DNA of 16,767 nucleotides from CAYZBF01 sp964476585 (lineage in GTDB: Bacteria > Hydrothermota > UBA3072): positions 1 to 16,767 of the forward strand of contig CAYZBF010000033.1 in the NCBI GenBank assembly GCA_964476585.1, in the 5' to 3' direction. The position numbers and the translations under genes are program-made. The notes beneath the pieces are model-generated. The model saw nothing but the letters and a program-made list of their open reading frames with translations, did no database searches and was not told where the DNA came from. Shown here one piece after another: positions 5,708 through 13,422 of the stretch (positions are counted from its first letter, which is position 1; every line of letters begins with the position of its first letter).

Positions 5708-6895
5708 ATGAATTTTACTATAATTCTATTTATTTTTTCAAAGACATGGTTTGTCGGACCTCCGTGTCCTGATTGTCCCGATTCTGAAAAAGTAACACTA
5801 CAGGAGACGATAGATAAGGCTAAGACAGGTGATGTTATCTTTATAAAACCAGGCCGCTATGAAGCCACTCCGACACCCTACCTTGAGAAAATCTGCGGGA
5901 ACTGTGAAAACCCTCTCACAGAAGTGAATGCCACTGCCGGATTCCATATCAAAGGAAAGACACTTGTAATCATCGGTGAAGATAAGGATAGTACGATACT
6001 GATTACAAATGCTGGTTATGGAGTTCTGTTCGAAGAGAATTATACATCTTATATCGGCAATCTCACTGTGACAGGAGACGTTCGTGACCCTAATGGGAAT
6101 ACTACCGATGCTGGAATTGTCGGGAAGAATTGCAGGGTCACAGTTGAAAATGTTCGGGTCATTGATAATACCCATAGAGTGGATACAGTCGTGGTTGGAA
6201 TTGGTGGTGTATTTGGTAGAGAAGGCGTAGAACTTTTTATCATAGGAAATGAAATTAAAAATAATGGATGGGATGGCTTTGCTCTATATCGTGGCTCATC
6301 TGCTTTGATTACCGATAATTTAATAGAAAATGGAAGGGGTGCAGGGATAGGGATTACACGGGATGCAAACGCTCTAGTTTACAGAAACGCAATTTCTGGA
6401 CATTGGAAAGGAATTGGTGCCTTTGGAACCTCAAGAGTAGTTGTAAGAAACAATGCAGTATTTGATAATCGTGGATGGGGGAGCATTGCCACTGGCAATG
6501 CTTTCATTGAGATTCAGAACAACGTAATCTATCATAATGGAAACTGTGGCTTTGCTGTCTGGGAAAAGAATGCAAAAGGAATACTTAAAAATAATATTAT
6601 AGTTCAAAATGGTTGGAAGGAAGAATGGGTATGTCCGAGGGTAGGGGTTTGGATGAATACAACCCTGGAAAATTTTCCAATTGAATTCAATAATGTCTGG
6701 GGTAATGAAATGGGAAATTACCAGGGAGTTGATGACCAGACTGACCTTAACGGAAATATCTCTCTGAATCCACTTTTCAGGGATGATGAATCATTTAGAC
6801 TCACTCCAGATTCCCCCCGTATAGATACAGGCGATTCACTGCTTATTGACCAGGATGGTAGCCACTCTGATATGGGTATATACGGTGGCCCTTAA
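5708..6895 (+). CDS. Secreted right-handed parallel beta-helix repeat protein
   Basis: The 395-residue product (from ATG 5708; a TTG lies one codon upstream) begins with a short hydrophobic segment (about residues 2-16, MNFTIILFIFSKTWFVG) that may be a signal peptide, although it lacks the usual N-terminal basic residue. VTLQETIDKAKTGDVIFIKPGRY is the typical entry strand of NosD/pectate-lyase-like helices. Many coils follow, about 20-24 residues each, with the N..I..N ladder (NEIKNNGWDGFALY, NLIENGRGAGIGI, NAVFDNRGWGSIA, NVIYHNGNCGFAVW). The C-terminal PDSPRIDTGDSLLIDQDGSHSDMGIYGG matches the common end of secreted 'SPAIDAGDP...D.G.YGG' proteins. The cluster CPDCPDSE and the pair CGNC may form disulfides. 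Substrate or ligand is unknown; polysaccharide or surface binding is possible. Its stop lies 6 nt before tatD. Confidence 0.8.
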   Translation: MNFTIILFIFSKTWFVGPPCPDCPDSEKVTLQETIDKAKTGDVIFIKPGRYEATPTPYLEKICGNCENPLTEVNATAGFHIKGKTLVIIGEDKDSTILITNAGYGVLFEENYTSYIGNLTVTGDVRDPNGNTTDAGIVGKNCRVTVENVRVIDNTHRVDTVVVGIGGVFGREGVELFIIGNEIKNNGWDGFALYRGSSALITDNLIENGRGAGIGITRDANALVYRNAISGHWKGIGAFGTSRVVVRNNAVFDNRGWGSIATGNAFIEIQNNVIYHNGNCGFAVWEKNAKGILKNNIIVQNGWKEEWVCPRVGVWMNTTLENFPIEFNNVWGNEMGNYQGVDDQTDLNGNISLNPLFRDDESFRLTPDSPRIDTGDSLLIDQDGSHSDMGIYGGP

Positions 6896-6901
6896 GCATA
6901 T

Positions 6902-7669
6902 ATGTTTCAGATCTGTGATTCGCATTGCCATCTTCAGGATAGGAAATTCTCTAAAGACCTCGAAAGAGTAATAAACTCAGCAAAAGACGCTGGAGTTAAA
7001 TGTATAATTATTCCTGGATGGGATTTAAAATCAAGTTTTGAGGCAATAAAGATCACAGAAACGTATGGAGGTGTTTATGCCACTGTTGGTGTTCATCCCC
7101 ACGATGCAAAAACATACAATGAAGATATTGAAGGAGAGATTCTGGAATTAATCAAAGAGGAAAAGGTTGTGGGAATAGGAGAGATTGGTCTTGATTTTTA
7201 TAGAGACCTATCTCCAAGGGATATTCAAAGAGAGGTTTTTAAAAAGCAATTAAAGATTGCAGAAGATGAAAATCTCCCTGTTGTTATTCACACAAGAAAT
7301 TCTTCAGATGAAGCAATTGATATAGTAAAGGATTTTAAAGTCAAAGGAGTATTTCACGCCTTCACCAAAGAGGCAAGAATAGCTAAAAGAATAATTGATA
7401 TGGGCTTTTATGTAGGAATTGGTGGGGTGGTCACTTTTAAAAACAGCAGGTTATCCAATGAAATTAAATATATTCCTGTTGGAAATATTCTTCTGGAGAC
7501 GGATGCTCCATATGTGGCTCCCGAACCCGTGAGAGGAAAAAGGAACGAACCTGCATACACTATTCATATACTAGAAAAAATTGCTAAAGTGAAATCAATG
7601 CCTATGGAAGAAGTTGCAGAAATTACATACAATAATACTAAGAAGCTGTTTGGGTTGAAGGGTTGGTGA
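6902..7669 (+). CDS. tatD: TatD family metal-dependent hydrolase (DNase)
   Basis: The 255-residue TIM-barrel protein has the TatD signatures in order: CDSHCHL (His8, His10), VGVHPHDAK, GIGEIGLDFYRD (Glu94), PVVIHTRNS (His130), GVFHAFT (His152) and LLETDAPYVAP (Asp201). These are the metal ligands and catalytic Asp of the amidohydrolase-like TatD nucleases, which act as 3'-5' exonucleases or deoxyribonucleases in the cytoplasm. Length is typical (about 255-260). The start follows the upstream stop by 6 nt without a clear Shine-Dalgarno, so translation probably couples to the beta-helix gene. The last two octamers of a tandem repeat (see 7654) form the 3' end of the reading frame, so the tail residues GLKGW may be repeat-derived. 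Confidence 0.9.
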   Translation: MFQICDSHCHLQDRKFSKDLERVINSAKDAGVKCIIIPGWDLKSSFEAIKITETYGGVYATVGVHPHDAKTYNEDIEGEILELIKEEKVVGIGEIGLDFYRDLSPRDIQREVFKKQLKIAEDENLPVVIHTRNSSDEAIDIVKDFKVKGVFHAFTKEARIAKRIIDMGFYVGIGGVVTFKNSRLSNEIKYIPVGNILLETDAPYVAPEPVRGKRNEPAYTIHILEKIAKVKSMPMEEVAEITYNNTKKLFGLKGW

Positions 7670-7701
7670 GTTAGTCAGTTGGTGCGTTGGTCAGTTAAAT
7701 A
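7654..7701 (+). repeat. Octanucleotide tandem repeat crossing the tatD stop codon
   Basis: Six 8-mers run head to tail: GTTGAAGG, GTTGGTGA, GTTAGTCA, GTTGGTGC, GTTGGTCA, GTTAAATA. All begin GTT. The second contains the tatD stop (TGA 7667-7669), so the array starts inside the gene. The same GTTNNNNN unit occurs in reverse orientation at 11947, 13389 and 16694. Confidence 0.65.
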
Positions 7702-7825
7702 ATTGGGGTTTAGGGAATGGAATAAGAATTATTTAAGTTAAAATCCTAATCCCTAAAATTAAACACTCGAATCCTTGAATCCCCAACCCTTTGAACCCTT
7801 AAATTACTGACTACTGACTATTTTA
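7702..7825. repeat. Convergent-gene gap filled with heptad-like tracts
   Basis: This gap lies between the ends of tatD (plus) and the sppA fusion (minus). A G-rich stretch (GGGGTTTAGGGAATGG) on the plus strand faces a C-rich one (TCCTAATCCCTAAAATT, then GAATCCTTGAATCCCC) so that TTTAGGGA and TCCCTAAA form an inverted pair. The C-rich side reads as loose 7-mers around AATCCCT. TTACTGAC and TACTGAC at 7804-7818 are further repeat units. No intrinsic terminator with a GC stem and T-run is visible. Confidence 0.4.
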
Positions 7826-10057
7826 TTATTCTCCTAACTCCAACCTCGCTGGTTCATAATAAAGATAAGGCTCATTCAGCATCTTAAGAATTGGGAGGTA
7901 TGATCCTTCTTCTATACCCAATAATCTCTCCAAGAATTTATATGGCTTGGGAAGGAGTACTACACTAAAGTGTTCTATACCTGCCTCCTCTTTAGCAACC
8001 TTTATCGCTGTAAGTAAGCCACCATACTGGTCAATAAGAGAAATCGTCTTTGCAGTATACCCACTCCATATCCTCCCCATACCCACAGAATCTACTTCTT
8101 CGATAGATAGTCCCCTGGGTTTTGCCACATCCTCTAAAAATCTCTCATATCCATGTTGGACCATCTTTGCATACATTCTTCTTTCATAATGAGTAAAAGG
8201 ACGATGTCCACCCATAGCATCAGCATGCTTTCCCCACTTTACTACATCGTGAGTGATGCCAAGTTTGTTATAGAACCCCTCAGTAACAAATTTAAATCCA
8301 AAGATACCTATAGACCCGGTGAGAGTTGTTTTATCAGCAAGGATTTTAGTTGCAGGAGCTGATATATGATAACCTCCCGAGGCTGCAACATTACCCATAG
8401 AGATAACAACTGGCTTTTCATCTTTCAAACGGAGGATTGCCCTGTATATCAGGTCAGATGCGAGAGTTTCTCCTCCTCCAGAATTAATACGAATGACAAC
8501 GGCTCTAATAGATTTATCCCTTCTTAATTTATCCAGTAACTCAACTGTAGTCTCTGAACCTATAGTTTTATCTCCTAAGAATGGAATTGGTACGGGAGAA
8601 CGTGCACTTTTCCCAACAATTATTGTACCTTCCAGAGCAAGTATTGCTATCTTTGGAGCACCTCTTACTACAAAATCTCTTGGAATGCTTTTACCTCTCC
8701 ATATCTCACCCTTACCTTTTATTCCTGCCATCTCCTTTACCTGGTCAAAATAAAGAACAGTATCAATCAATCCCTGCTTTTTTGCAATCTCTGGAATAAA
8801 ATAACCAAGAGAATCTATAAGATTCTTTAATATCTCATCCTCTATACCCCTATCCTCTGCTATCTTAGAAACTACTACCTCTACGAGGTCATCCAGGAAT
8901 TCCCCAAGCTGCTCTCTGTCAGATTCACTCATCCCCTCCCTTGTAAAAATATCCACGGCTGATTTATATTTACCAACCCTTTCAATTTCAGGTTCTATAC
9001 CGAGTTTATCAAGAGTCCCCTTTATATACATCTGGCTGATATATAATCCCGGGAAGAATACCTTACCTGCCGGGGTAACTGCTATCAAATCTGCGCATGA
9101 TGCAATATACAACCCTTTAAAACCAAGGGAGTGAGCATACACGATAAGAAACTTACCCTTTGCTATCTCTTTAAGGAGCTCTCTAACTTCCTCTGATTGA
9201 GCAAGACCTAAAGAATTACTCTTAAGGTGAACTACAACAGAATCTATCTTTTTATTGTCTCGAATATAAACGAGAAGATTCAATAGATGATAAAACGAAT
9301 GTTCTCTTCCAAACAGACGTTTAATTTCAGGGGCTTCAGGATAATCTCCTTCAATTTCAACGATTACAGAACGAGGTTTTGCTCGCATTAAGGTAGGATA
9401 TGGAATGAATGAAGCAGTTACAATACCTTCTGTCTCACCTTCAAAAGATGAGTATCCACCTAAGAGCAAATTACCCAGGGAAAACTCTAATCCTCCATAT
9501 ATCTCACCCGTTTTGAAATCATCCTTTTCTGGAAGATATGCAATAGAAAATTTTACTCCATCTAATATTTCAAGCATTCCACTCAAGCACTTTACACTTA
9601 AATTAAAATCATTCTCTTCTTTGTCGAGATAAAAATCGGAAGACAAGATGAGCCTGTTCCATCCAGGCATAAGAGCAAAACCAACATTAAAGTCATAACC
9701 ATCTCTGCCTGGAAAGGTTGTTGTGATTCCGAGTGAGCTCCACCATGTGGGCCTAGCCATTACTCCAATGGTATATCTATCGTTCCAGGAGAAATACGAA
9801 TAGCCAATGGATAACTTATCCTTGAAATGTAAGGGACTTCCCCCAACCATATATTCTATAGAATCACCCATTAGTCGAACTCCCCATGCCGATCCAAAGA
9901 AAGGAATGTTCATTGAAAGCCAGAAATCTTCTGTTCTAATGGATATTTCTGGGGATGGATGTATAGAGAGACCTGCGGGATTTGAATAGAGAGCTCTTGA
10001 ACGCTCTGATGTAGCAACTGAAAGATTAACGAAAGAGAGTATTAAAGAAAAAATCAT
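7826..10057 (-). CDS. sppA: SppA-type (S49) signal peptide peptidase fused to an outer-membrane beta-barrel-like N-terminal domain
   Basis: The 743-residue protein has three parts. Residues 1-16 resemble a signal peptide. Residues 17-225 carry the ALYSNPAGLS motif (NPAGL 26-30) and alternating beta-strands rich in aromatic and Gly residues, like PorV/UPF0164 outer-membrane barrels. Residues 226-740 are two tandem S49 domains as in 67-kDa SppA. The catalytic Lys lies in VGKYKSAVDIF (Lys365, equivalent to E. coli Lys209). The Ser lies in GNVAASGGYHIS (Ser560, equivalent to Ser409). The glycine-rich RINSGGGE stretch precedes it. SppA cleaves leftover signal peptides; here the barrel segment would place the protease at the outer membrane, which is inference. 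Its ATG overlaps the upstream stop (ATGA, 10054-10057), with AGGAGGAG before it. It is the last gene of the transporter operon. Confidence 0.88.
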   Translation of the reverse strand: MIFSLILSFVNLSVATSERSRALYSNPAGLSIHPSPEISIRTEDFWLSMNIPFFGSAWGVRLMGDSIEYMVGGSPLHFKDKLSIGYSYFSWNDRYTIGVMARPTWWSSLGITTTFPGRDGYDFNVGFALMPGWNRLILSSDFYLDKEENDFNLSVKCLSGMLEILDGVKFSIAYLPEKDDFKTGEIYGGLEFSLGNLLLGGYSSFEGETEGIVTASFIPYPTLMRAKPRSVIVEIEGDYPEAPEIKRLFGREHSFYHLLNLLVYIRDNKKIDSVVVHLKSNSLGLAQSEEVRELLKEIAKGKFLIVYAHSLGFKGLYIASCADLIAVTPAGKVFFPGLYISQMYIKGTLDKLGIEPEIERVGKYKSAVDIFTREGMSESDREQLGEFLDDLVEVVVSKIAEDRGIEDEILKNLIDSLGYFIPEIAKKQGLIDTVLYFDQVKEMAGIKGKGEIWRGKSIPRDFVVRGAPKIAILALEGTIIVGKSARSPVPIPFLGDKTIGSETTVELLDKLRRDKSIRAVVIRINSGGGETLASDLIYRAILRLKDEKPVVISMGNVAASGGYHISAPATKILADKTTLTGSIGIFGFKFVTEGFYNKLGITHDVVKWGKHADAMGGHRPFTHYERRMYAKMVQHGYERFLEDVAKPRGLSIEEVDSVGMGRIWSGYTAKTISLIDQYGGLLTAIKVAKEEAGIEHFSVVLLPKPYKFLERLLGIEEGSYLPILKMLNEPYLYYEPARLELGE

Positions 10058-10404
10058 TTCTCCTCCTCTGACTTGCTTATTATCTCCTCAATCCTTTTTC
10101 TATCCTCATTCTCTTTTATTAGCTGTTTACAGTGTTCGAATTCCTCCATTATTTCTTCGTCAAAAGATTTGAGTCTCTTGCTTGTAATCCTCCCACTGTC
10201 GAAACAACGCTTGGAAACAAATTGTAATAAAGATTCATATCTTTTATTAGAAGTATAACAATCTACTGTGTATCTTGCGACAAATGAACCACATTTTGAG
10301 CATTGGACAAAGACGTTGATTGGTTCACCTTCTCTTATACAAATATTGTTGATGAATTCCATACTTCCACAATCTGGACAACGTTCTCTTTTAGCAGATT
10401 CCAT
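10054..10404 (-). CDS. Small zinc-ribbon protein of unknown function
   Basis: The 116-residue product has one likely zinc-binding site made of two knuckles, CPDCG (Cys9, Cys12) and CSKCG (Cys35, Cys38), joined by about 22 residues of beta-type sequence. A middle section (YTVDCYTSNKRYESLLQFVSKR) follows, then a strongly charged helical C-terminus (about residues 80-116) that may form a coiled coil. The family is not recognised beyond the zinc ribbon. GGAGGT (10410-10415 on the minus strand) lies 5 nt before ATG 10404, inside the end of the SLC13 gene, and its stop overlaps the sppA start. It is therefore a middle gene of a tightly packed three-gene operon, which points to coordinated expression but not to a shared function. 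Confidence 0.75.
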   Translation of the reverse strand: MESAKRERCPDCGSMEFINNICIREGEPINVFVQCSKCGSFVARYTVDCYTSNKRYESLLQFVSKRCFDSGRITSKRLKSFDEEIMEEFEHCKQLIKENEDRKRIEEIISKSEEEK

Positions 10405-10406
10405 TA

Positions 10407-11735
10407 TTAACCTCCTATCAAAAATTTTATTAAATATTGTCCAACAAATACCATAAATACCAGCGCTATTACCTCAATCAAAACCCCTACTATTGCCATA
10501 TCCTTCACCTTAATCTCTCCAGAACCATATGCAATAGCATTAGGAGGGGTTGAAATTGGAAGAGCCATTGCAAAAGAAGAACTTACTGCAACGACAATAG
10601 ATAAAATTAATGGGCTTACGGATAGACTAACCATAAGTGGAATAAGAAGATTAGCAGTTGCGGAGTTACTCATAAATGTGGTGAAAATAAGGGTTACACT
10701 GGTAAATATAACCACTAACCAGATAATCCCAAATCTTGTTGGGTCAATTTGACTTACAATCCAGGAAGATAACCCGGTCTGTTGCATTGCAGTCCCTAAA
10801 GCTAAACCTCCACCCACAAGCATCAATATATCCCAACCAATACTGTTGAAATCTTCTCTCCTCAAATAACCAAAACCGAAAAATATGACTATGGGAATAA
10901 GAGCAACAACAGAGGAACTGTATCCGTGCAGGGGTCCAGTCAACCAGAGCAGAATTGTCAGAATTCCAACGGCAATGATCTGTTTTTGAGTAGCTTTAAG
11001 GGGAACTTTTGTCGGAAGAGGAATAAATAGTTTATGAGTTGTGGGTTTAAATATCAAGTAAAGTAGAATGGCAATCATTATTATCCCGAATATTGAAATA
11101 GGAAGCCCAAGTTCCATCCACTTAAGGAAAGAAATATCAACCCCATTTTTTGCTAAAATTCCTATAGCTATTGCATTTGGTGGTGTTCCAATTGGAGTAG
11201 CAATACCTCCCACATTGGCAGCAAATGGTATACTCAAGATTAATCCTTTCCTGAAACGCGCATCCTCAAGTTCCCTTAACACTGGGATTAAAACACCTAT
11301 CATAAGTGCTGTTGTAGCAGTATTGCTTATCCACATAGATAGAACTGCAGTGATAAACATAACAGATAAAAGAATGGCGAAGGGAGTTGGAGGAGTCTTT
11401 GATAAAATCACGCGTGCTAATATTGAATCAACACCATATTTCTGGAATGCAGTAGCTAAAACAAACCCGCCAAGAAAGATAATTATAATAGGTTCAAAAA
11501 ATGAATGGAAAAAGGTTCCAATTGGAAAATCTCTTAAAAATAATGTCTCAAGGAGAACAATAACAAAAGCAGTTGCATAAAGAGGAATAACCTCTGTCAT
11601 CCATAAAAGAGCGGCTATGGTAAAGATAGAAAGAGTTATCTTCTGCGCATAAGAAATCGAAATCGGGAGATTGTACACTATAATCCCTACAATCAATATC
11701 GCTATTACACCAAATGCCTTGATTTTATTGTTCAT
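10407..11735 (-). CDS. SLC13/DASS family anion transporter (dicarboxylate/sulfate:Na+ symporter type)
   Basis: Starting at ATG 11735 the protein has 442 residues and about eleven hydrophobic segments. It shows both inverted-repeat signatures of the DASS family: SNTATTALM (SNT 137-139) with TPIGTPPNAIAIG (residues 181-193), and SNSATANLL (356-358) with PISTPPNAIAYG (393-404). These bind Na+ and the carboxylate in homologues such as VcINDY and SdcS. Substrate could be C4-dicarboxylate, citrate or sulfate. The frame is open 19 codons further upstream, but that extension (SSSPLDYPKYFYYHS) is unlike a transporter N-terminus and covers the promoter, so 11735 is preferred. There is no Shine-Dalgarno before it. 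The -10 box ends 6 nt before the ATG, so the message is probably leaderless. First gene of the operon with the zinc-ribbon protein and sppA fusion. Confidence 0.88.
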   Translation of the reverse strand: MNNKIKAFGVIAILIVGIIVYNLPISISYAQKITLSIFTIAALLWMTEVIPLYATAFVIVLLETLFLRDFPIGTFFHSFFEPIIIIFLGGFVLATAFQKYGVDSILARVILSKTPPTPFAILLSVMFITAVLSMWISNTATTALMIGVLIPVLRELEDARFRKGLILSIPFAANVGGIATPIGTPPNAIAIGILAKNGVDISFLKWMELGLPISIFGIIMIAILLYLIFKPTTHKLFIPLPTKVPLKATQKQIIAVGILTILLWLTGPLHGYSSSVVALIPIVIFFGFGYLRREDFNSIGWDILMLVGGGLALGTAMQQTGLSSWIVSQIDPTRFGIIWLVVIFTSVTLIFTTFMSNSATANLLIPLMVSLSVSPLILSIVVAVSSSFAMALPISTPPNAIAYGSGEIKVKDMAIVGVLIEVIALVFMVFVGQYLIKFLIGG

Positions 11736-11741
11736 AAAAGA

Positions 11742-11770
11742 GTGATAATAAAAATACTTTGGATAGTCAA
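11742..11770 (-). promoter_or_regulatory. Promoter of the SLC13 operon
   Basis: On the minus strand TTGACT (11765-11770) and TATCAC (11742-11747) are 17 bp apart. The -10 ends 6 bases before ATG 11735, placing the transcription start at or beside the start codon. The -10 is weak (4 of 6). Confidence 0.5.
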
Positions 11771-11787
11771 GGGGGGAGCTTGAGTAT

Positions 11788-11858
11788 TGCAAAATGCAAA
11801 ATGAAAAGTGAAAAATGTAGATTGCCAGGAGATGAAAGACTGAAGACAGAGGACTGAA
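11788..11858 (+). repeat. Two short heptanucleotide arrays between divergent genes
   Basis: TGCAAAA, TGCAAAA, TGAAAAG, TGAAAAA run from 11788 to 11815. GATGAAA, GACTGAA, GACAGAG, GACTGAA run from 11831 to 11858. Period-7 spacing seems to continue weakly to about 11917 (GAGTTCT, TGGTTCG, AAGTTCT, GAGTTGG, GATTTAG). These lie in the 437-bp gap between the divergent SLC13 and acyl-CoA dehydrogenase genes, which has no gene I can support. Confidence 0.55.
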
Positions 11859-11946
11859 GGCGGGAATAAATCCTGAGTTCTTGGTTCGAAGTTCTGAGTT
11901 GGGATTTAGGAATATATATGTATTCTATATATTAAAGTTCTTTATT

Positions 11947-11978
11947 TTACTAACAGACTAACATGCCAACAGACCAAC
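11947..11978 (+). repeat. Octanucleotide tandem repeat (four units)
   Basis: TTACTAAC, AGACTAAC, ATGCCAAC, AGACCAAC run head to tail, each ending AAC. Their reverse complements begin GTT, so this is the same unit family as at 7654-7701 in the opposite orientation. Confidence 0.6.
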
Positions 11979-11998
11979 CATTATTTTAAGAAACAACC

Positions 11999-12027
11999 TT
12001 GAATTTTTTCAGAAAATGCACTAAAAT
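11999..12027 (+). promoter_or_regulatory. Candidate promoter of the acyl-CoA dehydrogenase gene
   Basis: TTGAAT (11999-12004) and TAAAAT (12022-12027) are 17 bp apart. Transcription would start near 12034, leaving a leader of about 138 nt that contains the hairpin at 12122-12156. Confidence 0.4.
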
Positions 12028-12121
12028 GAAAACAGAAGTTGAAAATTGAAAAACGATAGGAAAAAGAAATAACTTCCAAGAATGTGACAATTTTGTATTT
12101 TAAAATTTTCCTTTTTCAATT

Positions 12122-12156
12122 TTTCATCAAAAAAGCTTTTTATGATTTTGATGAAA
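12122..12156 (+). promoter_or_regulatory. Inverted repeat in the leader of the acyl-CoA dehydrogenase gene
   Basis: TTTCATCAAAA (12122-12132) and TTTTGATGAAA (12146-12156) are perfect 11-bp arms around a 13-nt loop that holds most of a smaller AAAAGCTTTT palindrome. It ends 5 nt before the GGGAGG ribosome binding site. It could be an operator for a dimeric repressor, as regulators of fatty-acid or amino-acid degradation often use, or an RNA hairpin near the ribosome binding site. Confidence 0.55.
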
Positions 12157-12172
12157 TAGATGGGAGGTATTT

Positions 12173-13333
12173 ATGTTATATAATCTATCAGAAGAAGAAG
12201 AAATGATAAAAGAGGTAGCAAGAAACCTTGCAGAGGAGAAAATAAAACCATTGAGGGAAGAAATGGATAGGAAAAGTTACTTGGCCCCCGAGATACGGAA
12301 GGAATTCGGAAGGTCGGATTTACTCAGTGTTTTTATCCCGGAGGAGTATGAAGGACTTGGAATGGGAATTATGGGGATGGTTTTAGCCATAGAAGAACTC
12401 TCCATTGTGGATGGAGGAAGTGCAACTGCTTATGCAGCAAATGGCCTTGGAGCCGCACCACTTATACTCTTTGGTAGTGAAGAACAGAAAAAGAAATACC
12501 TTCCTCAAATTGCATCCGGTGAGAAGTGGATAGCCTTTGCTCTTACCGAACCAGGGGCAGGCTCTGACGCAGGAAACGTAAAACTAAAAGCAGATAAGGA
12601 TGGCGATCATTACGTCTTAAACGGGAACAAGATATTCATAACCAATGGAGGAGAGGCAGATTATTATGTAGTCATTGTATTAACAGATCGCGAGAAAGGA
12701 ATGAGAGGGCTATCAGCAATTATTGTTGAAAAAGGCATGGAAGGATTTTCATTCGGTAAAGAGGAAGATAAGATGGGAATAAGGGCAACTCCAACAAGGG
12801 AGTTGGTTTTCACTGATTGTAAGGTGCCAAAACAAAATCTGCTTGGGAAGGAAGGATTGGGCTTTATGATAGCTATGAAAACTTTTGATAGAACAAGGGC
12901 AGGGATCGCAGCCCAGGCAGTAGGTATTGCGCAGGGAGCACTTAATGAAGCTGTGTCCTATGCGAATGTAAGAAGGCAATTCGGTAAAAAGATTGGAGAG
13001 TTTCAGGCAATCCAAATAAAACTGGCGGATATGGCGACAAAGGTGGAAGCAGCCCGTGCCCTCACCTATCAGGCTGCAAGGTATATTGATTCCGGTGCAT
13101 CCAATATCAGCAAGATCTCATCACAGGCTAAACTGTTCGCCTCTGATGTAGCAATGGAGGTCACCACAGAAGCTGTTCAGGTCCTCGGTGGATACGGATA
13201 TATGAAGGAGTATCCTGTTGAAAAAATGATGAGGGACGCAAAGATTACCCAGATATACGAGGGAACGAACGAAATAATGAAATTGATAATCGCACGAGAA
13301 CTCTTAAAAGAGGACCTTAAGAAGAAACGATAG
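12173..13333 (+). CDS. Acyl-CoA dehydrogenase (short/branched-chain type)
   Basis: This FAD enzyme oxidises an acyl-CoA to the trans-2-enoyl-CoA in the cytoplasm, passing electrons to an electron-transfer flavoprotein. The 386-residue protein is full length (family about 380). It has the N-terminal helical domain, the beta domain with FALTEPGAGSDAGN (residues 122-135) and ITNGGEADYYVV, the 'ANVRRQFGKKIGEFQAIQ' FAD/dimer segment (264-281), and QVLGGYGYMKEYPVEKMMRDA (336-356). The catalytic base is Glu363 in IYEGTNEI, the position used by short-chain, butyryl and glutaryl-type enzymes and not by isovaleryl-CoA dehydrogenase. The substrate is not fixed by sequence. ATG 12173 follows GGGAGG (12162-12167) with 5-nt spacing. 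No etf or other beta-oxidation genes are adjacent, so it stands alone here. Confidence 0.92.
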   Translation: MLYNLSEEEEMIKEVARNLAEEKIKPLREEMDRKSYLAPEIRKEFGRSDLLSVFIPEEYEGLGMGIMGMVLAIEELSIVDGGSATAYAANGLGAAPLILFGSEEQKKKYLPQIASGEKWIAFALTEPGAGSDAGNVKLKADKDGDHYVLNGNKIFITNGGEADYYVVIVLTDREKGMRGLSAIIVEKGMEGFSFGKEEDKMGIRATPTRELVFTDCKVPKQNLLGKEGLGFMIAMKTFDRTRAGIAAQAVGIAQGALNEAVSYANVRRQFGKKIGEFQAIQIKLADMATKVEAARALTYQAARYIDSGASNISKISSQAKLFASDVAMEVTTEAVQVLGGYGYMKEYPVEKMMRDAKITQIYEGTNEIMKLIIARELLKEDLKKKR

Positions 13334-13420
13334 GGTTTAGGATTTGGGGATTTGGATTTAGTTTATTGAGTTTATAGAGTTTTATTACTGACTGACAGAC
13401 CAACCGGCTAACTGTCCAAC
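13334..13420 (+). repeat. G-rich heptad tract followed by an octanucleotide array
   Basis: Directly after the stop, 7-mers such as GATTTGG, GGATTTG and GATTTAG form a G-rich tract (GGGTTTAGGATTTGGGG at 13334-13350). Four octamers follow: TGACTGAC (13389-13396), AGACCAAC, CGGCTAAC, TGTCCAAC (to 13420), each ending AC. The G-runs could allow a two-layer G-quadruplex. The array ends 3 bp before the convergent DUF554 stop codon. Confidence 0.55.
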
Positions 13421-13422
13421 TT

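Noticed and set aside
5798..6243. Minus-strand frames opposite the beta-helix gene
   Set aside because: The plus strand shows a continuous beta-helix repeat pattern; the minus frames show no motif and no start signals.
11068..11580. 170-codon plus-strand frame opposite the SLC13 gene
   Set aside because: It is the mirror of a hydrophobic Ile/Ala-rich coding region; no ribosome binding site and no domain, while the minus strand has clear family motifs.
11736..11792. Upstream extension of the SLC13 reading frame by 19 codons
   Set aside because: It covers the -35/-10 boxes and encodes a non-membrane sequence with no ribosome binding site.
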